The notes beneath the pieces were generated by a model. The model did not search any database. It worked only from the letters and a program-made list of their open reading frames with translations, and had not been told where the DNA came from. Shown in pieces: positions 24,960 through 34,211 of a DNA stretch of 64,000 nt. Location of the stretch: contig JAUIKS010000016.1 of assembly GCA_030430565.1 (NCBI GenBank), forward strand, positions 1-64,000, given 5' to 3'. Numbering within the stretch: position 1 is the stretch's first letter; the number at the start of each line of letters is the position of its first letter. The stretch is from Polyangia bacterium. GTDB taxonomy: Bacteria; Myxococcota_A; Polyangia; Nannocystales; Nannocystaceae. Both the position numbers and the translations under genes were made by a program.

Positions 24960-26414
24960 CTACAGCTGCGTTACGCTCACGTCGTCCGTGAAGCTCTCGC
25001 CCGTGACGTTGAGCTCGAGCTCGACCGTCGCGGTCGCGCTGAGGTCGGCGGCGAAGGTATAGGTGCAGGAGCTCGAGAGGATCCCGTCGAGCGCGATATC
25101 AAGCAGGCCGGTGGTCTCCGCGACCACGACGAGCTCGAGGTCGACGAGCGAGTAGCCCAGCACCGTGTCCTCGCCGAGCCCGCCGGTGTGGATCGCCCAG
25201 TAGTCGGCGTCGACGTCCTCGGGCCCGCCGGTCATGAGCGTGTGATCGCGCCAGCTCGGGTCGATCACGTGGACGACGGTGCCGGTCCGCTGCAGCGTCC
25301 GCAGGATCACGGGTGCGTCGCGCGGCTCAAAGCCCACCTCGAGGCTCGAGTTGACCGCGGCGCGGTCGTCGGTGTGGAAGGTCGAGTCGGTCAGCGCGAC
25401 GAAGACCTGGCGGTCGCTCGTGAGCGCCGGGAACGGCCTCGTCCCGCTCGGGCCGCTCTGACCGTCGACGACCTTGGGGCTGCTCGCGGTCCCGCCGATG
25501 ACGCTGTTGCGCGCGAAGTCGATGGCGCCGGAGAGGTTCTCGGGGGCGTCCGCGCCGCGGTTGGCCTCGAGCCGGTTGATGAAGTCGCGGGCCGACTGCA
25601 CGCCGCTGGCGCTGCGCAGATCAACGGGCTTGAAGAACGGGCTGCGCTCGTAGCCCTTGGCGGGCGCGGGCTCCTGGAAGCTCACGTCGACGCCCACGGT
25701 GTCCTGGAAGCTGACGACGCTCAGCGTCCCCTGCAGGCCGCTCGCCTCGATCGCGTCGACGAAGCTGACCACCGAGTTACGCACCGAGTCGATCACGTTG
25801 CTCATGCTGCCGGTGATGTCGACGAGGAACACGATGTCGACCGTCTCGTCCCCGGCGAGGCACTGCAGCTCGCCCTGCTGCTCGACGCCGTCGACGCGCA
25901 CGGTCACCTGGGAGCCGTCGAGGGTGATCGGTGCGGTGTCGGAGAACACGCCCGCGAGCGAGCAGCGCGCGAGGCCGGTCTCCGCGTCGTAGAAGCACGC
26001 CCGGCCGACCGGCTCGACCGTCTCGGGGAAGCCCTGGTTGTGGTCCGCGAGCTCCTCCGCTCGCTGCTCGACGCGCTCCTCGGCGGTCTTGAACAGCTCG
26101 AGGCTGAAGGCCGCCGCCTCCGCGCGCGCCGCCTCTAGCTCGTCGCGCAGCGCGATGATCTCGTCGTAGCTCAAGCTCGTCACGATCGCGTCGAGCTCGG
26201 CGTCGCTCAGCTTCGGGAACAGCTCACGGAGGAGCTCGCGCACGTCGTCGACGAACTCCTCGAACTCCTCCTCGCTGATCTCCTCCTCGATATCCGGGAC
26301 TTCGAAGGTGTCGAGGACTCCACACGCCGTCGAGCCGACGACGCCCCATAAGGCGAAGCACGCGAGCCCGGCCCTCCGCCGAATTCGCGCGCCCATAAAC
26401 AAGCTAGATTTCAT
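24960..26414 (-). CDS. vWA-domain lipoprotein
   Basis: This encodes 484 residues. A lipoprotein signal (FALWGVVGSTAC) is followed by a very acidic helical part (PDIEEEISEEEFEEF...) and a von Willebrand A domain. The MIDAS motif is DITGSMS in VDIVFLVDITGSMSNV, with a later TDS (ALTDSTFHTDD) as a second metal-site candidate. vWA domains bind divalent metal and protein ligands, so this is probably an extracytoplasmic protein-protein interaction module. Residues after about 385 form a beta-rich C-terminal domain. The start is supported by TATAGA (26420-26425) 5 nt upstream. It is divergent from the aldo/keto reductase. Confidence 0.88.
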   Translation of the reverse strand: MKSSLFMGARIRRRAGLACFALWGVVGSTACGVLDTFEVPDIEEEISEEEFEEFVDDVRELLRELFPKLSDAELDAIVTSLSYDEIIALRDELEAARAEAAAFSLELFKTAEERVEQRAEELADHNQGFPETVEPVGRACFYDAETGLARCSLAGVFSDTAPITLDGSQVTVRVDGVEQQGELQCLAGDETVDIVFLVDITGSMSNVIDSVRNSVVSFVDAIEASGLQGTLSVVSFQDTVGVDVSFQEPAPAKGYERSPFFKPVDLRSASGVQSARDFINRLEANRGADAPENLSGAIDFARNSVIGGTASSPKVVDGQSGPSGTRPFPALTSDRQVFVALTDSTFHTDDRAAVNSSLEVGFEPRDAPVILRTLQRTGTVVHVIDPSWRDHTLMTGGPEDVDADYWAIHTGGLGEDTVLGYSLVDLELVVVAETTGLLDIALDGILSSSCTYTFAADLSATATVELELNVTGESFTDDVSVTQL

Positions 26415-26642
26415 GCGCGTCTATAGAGCAGCTCGCGTGCCAGCGATCGCTGGCGGCGCGCGTGGGCCTGGAACGAGATAAAGCTCAATGATCCGTCACG
26501 CCGCGCGGCGAGGCGCGCGCTCGACCGCGACAGCGTCGCCGCACGATATGACGACGTCGTCACGCCGGGGCGACCGGCGCGTGTGGGGAGCGGTGTGATT
26601 GTTCCGGACGCCGCGCTACCCTGTGCCTCGCTTGAGACGCTC

Positions 26643-26697
26643 GAAGAACGAGCGAAGAACGATCGAAGAACGATCGAAGAACGATCGAAGAGCCAGC
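26643..26697 (+). repeat. Five tandem 11-bp repeats upstream of the aldo/keto reductase
   Basis: Units are GAAGAACGAGC, three identical GAAGAACGATC, and GAAGAGCCAGC. They end 9 bp before the ATG at 26707; the following GGAGAACCC holds the ribosome site. Eleven base pairs is about one helical turn, so identical bases face one side of the DNA, which fits cooperative protein binding or a slippage-prone leader. Confidence 0.85.
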
Positions 26698-26706
26698 GGA
26701 GAACCC

Positions 26707-27744
26707 ATGAAATATCGTCATCTCGGAAGCAGCGGCGTGCGCGTCAGCGAGATCTGCCTGGGCACGATGTCCTTCGGCGACCAGTGGGGCTTCGGCGCCG
26801 ATCTGGAGACCAGCCACAAGGTCCTCGGCGCGTTCGCGGAAGGCGGCGGCAACTTCCTCGACACCGCGAACAAGTACCACGGCGGGCAGACCGAGGAGTT
26901 CGTCGGGGAGTTTATCGCCAGCGACCGCGACTACTGGGTGCTCGCCACCAAGTACACCTTGAACATGCGCGGCGATGATCCGAACGCCGGCGGGAACGGC
27001 CGCAAGAACATGGCGCGCGCGGTCGAGGCCAGCCTCAAGCGCCTCAAGACCGACTACATCGATCTGCTGTGGGTGCACGCGTGGGACTTCTGCACCCACG
27101 TCGACGAGGTGATGCGCGGGCTCGACGATCTCGTGCGCCAGGGCAAGGTCTGCTACGTCGGCATCAGCGACGCGCCGGCCTGGGTCGTCGCCCACGCGAA
27201 CACGCTCGCGGACCTGCGCGGCTGGAGCCGCTTCGTCGGCCTGCAGATCCAGTGGAGCCTGTGCGAGCGCACCGTCGAGCGTGAGCTGGTCCCGATGGCG
27301 CGGGCCTTCGACATCGGCATCACGCCGTGGGGCCCGCTGCACGCGGGGGTGCTCACGGGCAAGTACACGCGCGGCGAGGGCCCCGGCGACAGCAAGCGCG
27401 CGGCCTTCAACAAGCGTCGCCTCACCGATCGCAACCTCGAGATCGCGCGGACCGTCGACGCGGTGGCCGACGAGCTCGGCGCCAGCTCGGCGCAGGTCGC
27501 CGTCGCGTGGCTCCGTCATCAGGGCGCCGACGTGTTCCCGATCGCCGGCGCGCGCAAGCCCGAGCAGATCGTCGACGTGCTCGGGAGCGCCGCGTTGTCG
27601 CTGTCCGCCGAGCAGCTCCAGCGGCTCGACGAGGTCAGCAAGATCACGCTCGGCTTCCCGCACGACTTCATCGGCTCCGACGCGAGCAATGTCGTCTACG
27701 GCGAGGTCGGGGCGAAGATCGTGATGCCGACGCCGCGCGGCTGA
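26707..27744 (+). CDS. Aldo/keto reductase
   Basis: This 345-residue (beta/alpha)8 oxidoreductase uses NADPH to reduce aldehydes or ketones. It begins MKYRHLGSSGVRVSEICLG as usual for the family. The catalytic tetrad is visible: Asp in FLDTANKYHGG, the Tyr of the same motif, Lys in LATKYT and His in LLWVHAWD. The phosphate-binding Arg/Lys lies near AGARKPEQIVDVLGS. It is closest in appearance to the large-chain Tas/YhdN-type group. Start ATG has GGAG 5 nt upstream and is directly preceded by the 11-bp repeats, suggesting individual regulation. It converges on the MBL-like gene. Confidence 0.93.
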   Translation: MKYRHLGSSGVRVSEICLGTMSFGDQWGFGADLETSHKVLGAFAEGGGNFLDTANKYHGGQTEEFVGEFIASDRDYWVLATKYTLNMRGDDPNAGGNGRKNMARAVEASLKRLKTDYIDLLWVHAWDFCTHVDEVMRGLDDLVRQGKVCYVGISDAPAWVVAHANTLADLRGWSRFVGLQIQWSLCERTVERELVPMARAFDIGITPWGPLHAGVLTGKYTRGEGPGDSKRAAFNKRRLTDRNLEIARTVDAVADELGASSAQVAVAWLRHQGADVFPIAGARKPEQIVDVLGSAALSLSAEQLQRLDEVSKITLGFPHDFIGSDASNVVYGEVGAKIVMPTPRG

Positions 27745-27769
27745 GCGCTCGTCGCTCGCCGTAACAACG

Positions 27770-28489
27770 TCACCGGGTCGCGCTCGCGAGCAGCGTCTCG
27801 GTGTCGTCGGCGATCGTGTCCGCGCGCAAGAGCGCCCCGTGACCGGGGACCATGACGCTGGGCCGGTGCGCGCGCACGTCCTCCAGCATCGCGCGCAGCG
27901 TCGCCGCGCGGTCCTTCAAGATGATCTTGTGCGCGAGGTTGAAGGGCTTGTAGCCCGGGGCGCTGCCTGTCCATTTAAACAGGAGCCGGAGGAAGAGGCT
28001 CGGCGGCAGCGGCATGTTGGCGAGCAGATCCGAGGCGTACCAGGCGTAGCCGCCCTCAACGCGTGCGCGCGCCCAGGTCTCGCCGCAGCGGCTCGAGGGC
28101 GTCTCGATGATCTCGACGCCGTCGGCGAGCAGCGGGGCGAGCTCGCTAAGCGGCTCGAGCTCGCCCGCGTCCTTGGACTTCTTGTTGATCCGCTTGATCG
28201 CGCCGGGGGCCGCGAAGCAGCGCGCGTCCGGGAACCGACGGCGCCACGGGCCGATGCCGAGGTGGTGAAAGCCGTTGTTAGCGACGAGCGCCTCGACCGG
28301 GCCGAACTTCGTCAGCTCCGTGAGCAGCGCGTCGGAGAACTCGCTCGGCGGGCTGATGACCGCGAGGCCGCCGCTCGCCGTGCGGGCCGTGAAGCAGTTC
28401 GCGGTCCCGCCCTTGCTGAAGGAGTAGGTGCACGAGAGCACCCCGGCGGTCGCGTCGATGATGTTCCAGCCCTTCGCGGTCGTCTGCAT
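27770..28489 (-). CDS. DUF4336/metallo-beta-lactamase-fold-like protein
   Basis: This 239-residue protein has an MBL-like layout: beta strands around TYSFSKGGTANCF, a metal-site region VANNGFHHLGIGPWRRRFPDA in place of HxHxDH, and PGHGALL near the C-terminus resembling the late His motif. The HH-x-x-I/L-G-x-W pattern with a following P-x-A-x-x-F-A-x-P-G is that of DUF4336 proteins. It may hydrolyse or bind an unknown ester or phosphoester; metal binding is uncertain because the classical histidines are incomplete. ATG at 28489 was chosen because upstream residues (MPRGSASSILRA) look non-conserved. The beta-helix gene ends upstream at 28550. Confidence 0.7.
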   Translation of the reverse strand: MQTTAKGWNIIDATAGVLSCTYSFSKGGTANCFTARTASGGLAVISPPSEFSDALLTELTKFGPVEALVANNGFHHLGIGPWRRRFPDARCFAAPGAIKRINKKSKDAGELEPLSELAPLLADGVEIIETPSSRCGETWARARVEGGYAWYASDLLANMPLPPSLFLRLLFKWTGSAPGYKPFNLAHKIILKDRAATLRAMLEDVRAHRPSVMVPGHGALLRADTIADDTETLLASATR

Positions 28490-28549
28490 CGCGCGCAGGA
28501 TGGACGAAGCCGATCCGCGAGGCAACGGTTCAGCGGGCGCGTCTGGGGA

Positions 28550-30187
28550 TCAGTCACGCCGCCTGAGCAGCCCGAGGCCGAGCAGGAGCAGGAGCCAGCT
28601 GCTCGCGCTCGAACCCGCGCCGGACTGGGTGCACCCGCAGCCGTCGTCTCCGTCCGCGTCGACCTCGGTGTCCGTGCCCGTCGCGCCCGCGCTCTCGCCA
28701 CCCGCGGTCGTGCTCGGATCAACGGTCGGCTCACAGCCGCTCGAGAAGCAGGGCTCGTCGCCGGTCGAGCTCGAGCTGGTGGTCGTCTCCTCGCCGGTGT
28801 CGGGGCCGCCGGTGGTGCTGGTGGTCGTCTCCTCGCCGGTGTCGGTCTCGCTCGAGTCCCCGGTGGTCTCGCCGCCGGTCGTCGGATCGCCCGTGGTCCC
28901 GGTGGTCTCGCCGCCATCGTCGGCGCACTCCTTGAAGCCCTCCTGGACGACCCAGCCCGGGTTCGCGTCGGGCGACGCCGCGTTGTCGTAGGCGCCGATC
29001 TCGGGCGAGCCGTTGTCACGCGCCACGCAGTTGAAGTCCTCGGCGGCGCCGTGCGCTGACGAGCCCGCGTCGACGAGCGGGCCCTGGGCGCTGGGGTACA
29101 GCTCCATGCTCCCGGCGTCGAGGAACGCGGTCGCCAGGTCGACGCCGTCGAGCGTCCCCATGTCCTGCCCGTTCAGCGCGCCGACGACCGCGTTGTTCGT
29201 CACGACCGCGTCGCCCGGACCCTGCGGGAATTTGATCGCGCTCGTGGCCCCGCAGTACAGCGCGTTGTTGGCGATCACGTTGTTGCTCCCCCCGGGCAGC
29301 TCGTTGCCGCGCAAGCAGGCGTCGCCGGCCCCGACGACCGTGTTGTAGGAGACCTCGAGGTTCTCGACGACCTCGCCCTGGCTCGGCTTCGCCGCGATGC
29401 CGCTCGCGCCTACGTTCATGACGATGTTGTTGCGCACGATGACGTCGCCGACGGTCTGGATGCCGTTGTCCACGACGTTCCAGACCGCGTTGCCCTCGAC
29501 GATGTTCGCGGGCTTGTTGCCGACGGTGCCGTAGACCGTGATCCCCGGGTACTTCACGTCGTGGACCACGTTGTGGCGGATGACGCTGTTGTAGCTGCCG
29601 GTCTTGAGCTCGATCCCGTCGCCCTGGCTGCCCGCGAGCGTGTCGTGACACCAGTTGAACTCGATCAGCGAGTCCCACATCTGGCAGTCGTCGTTGTTGC
29701 ACCCGAGGTACATGCACTCGCCCGGTCCGCCGCCGGTGCCGGTGTCGTGGATGTGGAGCCGGCGGATCGTGATGTCCTCGTAGGTGTTGCCCGGGCGGTT
29801 GCACGAGATGCCGACGTCGCCGACGTCGTGGATGTGGACGTCTTCGAAGACCGCGTGCGCGGAGCTGCCGAGCCGCAGGCCGTGGGAGCCCACGGTGACC
29901 TCGAAGCCGCGGAACTCGTACCAGCTACCCTCGATGTTGAGCGTGTTTTGGTTGGGGACGCCCTGGATCGTGACGCTCTCGCCGTCGGCCGCGCGGATGA
30001 TGATCGGCATCCCCTCGGCGCCGTTGAGCACGAGCTCGATGAAGCCAGGCGTCTGGTAGGTGCCCTCGTGGACGATCACCTCGTCGCCGGGCTGGAGGTC
30101 CGAGAGCGCGCCCCAGAGGTCGTCTTGGGGGTACACGTCGATGGTCGCGGCGAAGGTGAGCGCGAGCGTCAAGATCCCCGTGTGCAT
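28550..30187 (-). CDS. Secreted right-handed beta-helix protein with MYXO-CTERM tail
   Basis: This encodes 545 residues. A short signal (LTLALTFAATI) is followed by a parallel beta-helix domain (about 25-400) with repeated N/D-x-hydrophobic turns such as RNNIVMNVGASGIA and VVTNNAVVGA, typical of polysaccharide lyase-like or carbohydrate-binding folds. A Thr/Gly/Asp-rich linker leads to a C-terminal CGC motif, a hydrophobic helix (SSWLLLLLGLGLL) and RRRD, i.e. a MYXO-CTERM sorting signal, so the mature protein is expected at the cell surface. Catalytic residues cannot be assigned. TAACCT (30194-30199) lies 6 nt before the ATG. Confidence 0.88.
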   Translation of the reverse strand: MHTGILTLALTFAATIDVYPQDDLWGALSDLQPGDEVIVHEGTYQTPGFIELVLNGAEGMPIIIRAADGESVTIQGVPNQNTLNIEGSWYEFRGFEVTVGSHGLRLGSSAHAVFEDVHIHDVGDVGISCNRPGNTYEDITIRRLHIHDTGTGGGPGECMYLGCNNDDCQMWDSLIEFNWCHDTLAGSQGDGIELKTGSYNSVIRHNVVHDVKYPGITVYGTVGNKPANIVEGNAVWNVVDNGIQTVGDVIVRNNIVMNVGASGIAAKPSQGEVVENLEVSYNTVVGAGDACLRGNELPGGSNNVIANNALYCGATSAIKFPQGPGDAVVTNNAVVGALNGQDMGTLDGVDLATAFLDAGSMELYPSAQGPLVDAGSSAHGAAEDFNCVARDNGSPEIGAYDNAASPDANPGWVVQEGFKECADDGGETTGTTGDPTTGGETTGDSSETDTGEETTTSTTGGPDTGEETTTSSSSTGDEPCFSSGCEPTVDPSTTAGGESAGATGTDTEVDADGDDGCGCTQSGAGSSASSWLLLLLGLGLLRRRD

Positions 30188-30193
30188 CGCGTG

Positions 30194-30199
30194 AGGTTA
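30194..30199 (-). promoter_or_regulatory. Putative -10 box of the beta-helix gene
   Basis: TAACCT on the minus strand is 6 nt before the ATG at 30187, matching the leaderless pattern. Confidence 0.45.
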
Positions 30200-30216
30200 C
30201 CACGGCGTGTGGTTAT

Positions 30217-30232
30217 ATGTCGTATGAGACAT
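30217..30232. promoter_or_regulatory. ATGTC-N6-GACAT palindrome
   Basis: ATGTCGTATGAGACAT matches all ten half-site positions of the motif at 815-830 and also continues GTC. It lies 18 bp beyond the beta-helix -10 box, where it could control that promoter, or the IF-2-like promoter on the other side. Confidence 0.45.
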
Positions 30233-30549
30233 GTCGATCGAGAGCCGCGAGCGGGCGCGCTCGCGGGGTCGAGAAAAAAATTGTCGCGCGGTCGAAATAA
30301 AACTCGTCGGCGCGAGTCCATCCGAGCCACGCGCCGCGCCGGTCGTGCAGACCTGCGCGTCGCGTGTTCTTCACCCTGGAGGCTGTCCACAGTCCATGCC
30401 GTCGTCCATCGCCACAATCAGCGCTCATTTCCGAACAGACGCGAACGCCCCGCAGGCGCGCGCGCGTCTCGTCTCCGCGAACGCGAACCGGCTGGCTCGG
30501 GCGCGACGCGGAGCTCGGGCCCAGCCTCCCCACGCCCTGGAGGTTGACC

Positions 30550-32769
30550 ATGAGCAAGCCGATTCGACGACGACCCAAGAACTCACGCTCGCGCAGCGAG
30601 CAGCTGGACCGGACCACGAAGGATCCGGAGACGTCGCCCGAAGGCGCCCCCGAGGCGGCGCGGGGCGACGGTGATGACTCGCGCGGGCGGGCGCCCGACC
30701 GCGCGCGGAGACGAGCGGGCGCCGCCCGTGCAGCGCGACCGGTGGTGCGCGACGCGTCGGGCGCGATCGTCGGTGTTCGGCGTCGGGCCGGGCCGAGGAT
30801 CGTCGGCTTCAAGCCGCTGCCGTCGAGCCCGCGCAAGCGCGAGGTGATCATCACCGTGGCGCAGAAGCCCCGGCCGCCCGGTCGCGCGAGTCGCCACAAG
30901 CTCCGCCAGCAAGCGCTGCACGGGGGGCGCCGCCGCCCGCCTCGCCGCACGCGAAGATCGGCGGGGCGCGGGGGTGCTGGCCCGAGCGGCACCAAGACGA
31001 TGCGCGCCGAGAAGCGGGTCGTCCGCGTCGACGGCGAGATCACGACGCGGGGCCTGGCCCAGCAGCTCGGGCGCAAGGCCGGGGATGTGCTCCGCGTGCT
31101 GTGGCGCGCGGGGATGCGCGGCCTGACGGTCAACAGCTCGCTCGAGCTGGAGGTCGCGGCCCTCGTCGCGGAGACCTTCGGCTACACCGCCCGCGACGTC
31201 GCGGTTCACGAGCGCGATATCGTCGGCGCTCAGGACGACGCGGCGACGGGGGAGCTGCGCGCGCGCGCGCCGGTCGTGTGTGTCTTGGGTCATGTCGATC
31301 ACGGCAAGACCACGCTGCTCGACCGCGTGCGCGCGTCCTCCGTGGCCGCGCGCGAGGCTGGCGGCATCACGCAGGGCGTCGCCGCGTACCGGGTCGAGGC
31401 GGGCGCGCGCGGGGTGGTGTTCCTCGACACGCCCGGGCACGCCGCGTTCGCGGCCATGCGCGCGCGCGGCGTCGACGTCACTGACATCGTCGCGCTCGTC
31501 GTCGCGGCGGATGACGGCGTGATGCCGACGACGGTCGAGGTCATCGAGCGCGCGCGCGCGGCGGGCGTGCCGATCGTCGTCGCCATCAACAAGATCGACC
31601 TCCCGGACGCGAACCCTGGTCGCGTCAAGCAGGAGCTCATGACCCACGGGCTCGTCGGCGAGGAGTTCGGCGGTGACGTGCTCATGGTCGAGCTGTCGGC
31701 AAAGACAGGCGTTGGCCTCGCCGCGCTGCTCGAGGCGCTCGCGCTCCAGGCCGAGCTCATGGAGCTGCGCGCCCGCGTCGACGCCCCCGCGGCGGGCGTC
31801 GTGCTCGAGGCGCAGCTCGACCGCGGGCTCGGGCCGGTGGCCTCGGTGATCGTCCGCTCCGGGACGCTGCGGGTCGGGCAGGTCGTGGTCGTCGGCGAGC
31901 GCAGCGGCAAGGTCCGGGCGCTCCACGATGAGCGCGGCGCTCCGCTCGACGAGGCGGGTCCGTCGACCCCGGTTCGACTGAGCGGTCTCGACGGGCCGCC
32001 CCCGGTCGGAGCGCGGATCGAGGTCGTCCCGGACGAACGCGCGGCGCGACAGCTCATCGAGCTCCGCGCGGCGCGACGGCGGCGGGGTGACCTCGCGTCG
32101 CGGCGCGCGCCACGATCGCTCGCGGACACGCTCCGGCGCGGGCGGACGAAGCTCGTGTCGGTCGTCCTCCGCGCGCGCACGGCAGGGGCGGCCGAAGCCC
32201 TCGCGGGCGCGCTCCGTGGGCTGTCGTGCGCCGAGGTCGAGCTCGAGGTCATCGCTGCGGGCGCAGGCGCGATCACGCCTGGCGACGTGGCGCTCGCCGC
32301 CGTCAGCGACGCGCGCGTCCTGGGCTTCGGCGCGCGGCCAGTCGGCTCGGCGCGACGCGACGCCGCGCGCGAGGGCGTCGTGATCCAGTGCGTCGACGTC
32401 ATCCACGACGCGCTCGACTGGGCGCGGGTCCAGCTCGCCGCCCAGCTCGAGCCCGAGCGGCGTGAGCGGGTCGTGGGCGAGGCCGAGGTGCGGGCGTTGT
32501 TCCCGACGAGCGAGGGCGTGGTCGCCGGCTGTCGCGTGCTCTCGGGGGCGCTCACGCGGCGGGCGAGGATCCGGGTGCGGCGGCGCGGCGAGTCGGTGCA
32601 CGAGGGGCCGATCGAGTCGCTGCGGGTGCACAAAGATGACGTACCCCGCGTGCGCGTCGGCCTCGAGTGCGGCGTCCTCATCGGGGGCGCGCGCGAGCTG
32701 GAGCTCGGAGACATCCTCGAGGCCTTCGAGCTCGAGCTCATCGCGCGCGCGTACCCACCCACGCCGTAA
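30550..32769 (+). CDS. infB: Translation initiation factor IF-2 (divergent, probably a paralog)
   Basis: This encodes 739 residues. IF-2 is the GTPase that places fMet-tRNA on the 30S subunit. A basic disordered N-terminus (1-150) is followed by an IF2_N-type helical domain (about 155-215), the G domain with GHVDHGKT (247-254), EAGGITQ, DTPGH (293-297), NKID (347-350) and SAKTG, then the two beta-barrels and domain III of IF-2. Canonical GHEAF reads GHAAF and the C-terminal domain is shortened and Arg-rich. It is not next to nusA, rimP, rbfA or truB, where the main infB normally sits, so this may be a second copy. The start is set by GGAGG 7 nt before the ATG. Confidence 0.85.
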   Translation: MSKPIRRRPKNSRSRSEQLDRTTKDPETSPEGAPEAARGDGDDSRGRAPDRARRRAGAARAARPVVRDASGAIVGVRRRAGPRIVGFKPLPSSPRKREVIITVAQKPRPPGRASRHKLRQQALHGGRRRPPRRTRRSAGRGGAGPSGTKTMRAEKRVVRVDGEITTRGLAQQLGRKAGDVLRVLWRAGMRGLTVNSSLELEVAALVAETFGYTARDVAVHERDIVGAQDDAATGELRARAPVVCVLGHVDHGKTTLLDRVRASSVAAREAGGITQGVAAYRVEAGARGVVFLDTPGHAAFAAMRARGVDVTDIVALVVAADDGVMPTTVEVIERARAAGVPIVVAINKIDLPDANPGRVKQELMTHGLVGEEFGGDVLMVELSAKTGVGLAALLEALALQAELMELRARVDAPAAGVVLEAQLDRGLGPVASVIVRSGTLRVGQVVVVGERSGKVRALHDERGAPLDEAGPSTPVRLSGLDGPPPVGARIEVVPDERAARQLIELRAARRRRGDLASRRAPRSLADTLRRGRTKLVSVVLRARTAGAAEALAGALRGLSCAEVELEVIAAGAGAITPGDVALAAVSDARVLGFGARPVGSARRDAAREGVVIQCVDVIHDALDWARVQLAAQLEPERRERVVGEAEVRALFPTSEGVVAGCRVLSGALTRRARIRVRRRGESVHEGPIESLRVHKDDVPRVRVGLECGVLIGGARELELGDILEAFELELIARAYPPTP

Positions 32770-33176
32770 ACGGTCGACGCGCGCTCACGCGCGGCGTCCG
32801 TCGAGCTCATCGCGCCGGCGGATCGTCGGCGGGGTGGGGTCGACGGCGTCGACTCCCTCGGGGCGCTGCGCGTCGGGGGGCGGGTTCTACCGCGGGGATG
32901 GTCGACTCGCTCGCGCGAACCGTCGTTCTGTCCCGCGACGGCGCCGCGAGTACGAGCGCGCCGTGGGTCTTCGGGGACGCGGCGCGCGAGCGCAGGGCGT
33001 GCGAGCTGGAGCCGAGCTGCTGCGAGCGAGGCGTTGTAGCTTCGCTCCACGTGCGGCGCGTACGGACGCGCGCTCGAAAAAATGGGCCTGGATCAGCGCG
33101 TGCGCGTGGCGTAGACCAGATGGTGGGGCGACGCGTAGGCACCACGAGGTGCGCTCGCGCGCGCGTGGAGGGGTGC
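32770..33176. other. Intergenic region, no supported gene
   Basis: The sequence is GC-rich and open in several frames, but none has recognisable protein character. TAGCTT near 33037 and GGAGGGG just before 33177 are the only plausible expression signals, both for the downstream TPR gene. Confidence 0.45.
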
Positions 33177-34145
33177 ATGGGCTTGCGTGCCGTTGACCGG
33201 GTTACTCGAGGGGTGATCGCCGCGATCGTGTGCGTCGGGCTAGCGAGCCCCTCGGCCACAGCGCTCGCGCAACACCGAGGAGACGACCTGCCGGATCCCG
33301 ACAGCCTCTCCGCGGAGGAGAAGCTGGAGTGGGCCAAGAAGCTCTACCTAGAGGCGAAGGAATTCCACGACAACGAGGACTATTACAATTCCGTGATCAA
33401 GTACGAGCAGGCCTACTCGTACGCGCCCGATAAGCACATCTTCGCCTACAACCTCGGGATCGACGCGTGGGAGCTGCGGGACTGCGCGCGCGTCAAGCAG
33501 TACCTGCTGGTGTTCCTCGTCAAAGACGACGACAACCTCGAGCTACAGAAAGAGGCGCGGGCGATCCTCCGGGAGGCCGAGGGCAACTCGGAGTGCATCA
33601 CCGGCGGGCCCGGGAAGCCGGCGGAGACGCCCGCGGAGACGTCCGAGGAGACGCCCGAGGAGACGTCCGAGGAGACGCCCGAGGAGGAGGAGAACCCGCT
33701 CGAGATCGGCGGCCCGCCGCCGGAGGTCGAGACGTCGACGGCGGGGGGCGGCCCCTCGCCGATGCTCATCGGCGGCGCGGTCCTGACCGTCCTCGGCGCG
33801 GGCGCGCTCGCGGGCGGGATCGGGACGACGGTCGTCGGCTCCAAGGCGGCGCACGAGCTGTACGACCTCTCTCGGCCCGGCGAGACCGGTTTTACGCCGC
33901 AGCCGTACAACCAAGCGGTCATCGACCTCGAGCGTAGGCTCAGCGCGATGAACGTGGTCTCGCCGATCCTCATCACGCTCGGCGGCGCGATGCTGGCGGG
34001 CGGCGTCGCGCTGCTCGTCGTCGACTCGTCGAATCGCAAGAACGGGCGGGGTCACTACGCGGCTAGGCGCGCGCCGCGGGTGACGGCCTTCGGCGTGACG
34101 CCGACGCGCCGGGGCGCCGCCGCGAGCTTGACCCTGCGGTTTTGA
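33177..34145 (+). CDS. Secreted TPR-like membrane protein
   Basis: This encodes 322 residues. A signal peptide (VIAAIVCVGLASPSATALA) is followed by a TPR-like helical region (about 40-135: AKKLYLEAKEFHDNEDYYNSV..., YAPDKHIFAYNLGI), a tandem Glu/Thr/Pro/Ser linker (ETPEETSEETPEEEE) and two C-terminal hydrophobic helices (about 198-222 and 258-280) before a basic tail. This architecture recurs in myxobacterial periplasmic proteins thought to monitor envelope load; that role is an inference. The ATG at 33177 has GGAGGGG upstream and begins a good signal peptide. The linker DNA is an imperfect 15-bp repeat. Confidence 0.75.
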   Translation: MGLRAVDRVTRGVIAAIVCVGLASPSATALAQHRGDDLPDPDSLSAEEKLEWAKKLYLEAKEFHDNEDYYNSVIKYEQAYSYAPDKHIFAYNLGIDAWELRDCARVKQYLLVFLVKDDDNLELQKEARAILREAEGNSECITGGPGKPAETPAETSEETPEETSEETPEEEENPLEIGGPPPEVETSTAGGGPSPMLIGGAVLTVLGAGALAGGIGTTVVGSKAAHELYDLSRPGETGFTPQPYNQAVIDLERRLSAMNVVSPILITLGGAMLAGGVALLVVDSSNRKNGRGHYAARRAPRVTAFGVTPTRRGAAASLTLRF

Positions 34146-34211
34146 ACCAAGGGCGGGGGCGGCGCGCTCGATCCGCGCTCACGGGGCCGAGGATCGGCGA
34201 GTCGATATTAC

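Larger units (their letters stand above)
30188..30549. other. Divergent intergenic region between beta-helix and IF-2-like genes
   Basis: No gene is seen. It contains the beta-helix -10 box, the ATGTC-N6-GACAT palindrome at 30217-30232, an AT-rich patch near 30275-30305 (AAAAAAATT) and, at its right end, the GGAGG ribosome site of the IF-2-like gene. Confidence 0.5.

Noticed and set aside
30583..32631. A 682-codon minus-strand frame opposite the IF-2-like gene
   Set aside because: It is a mirror of the IF-2 coding sequence and lacks any conserved motif.
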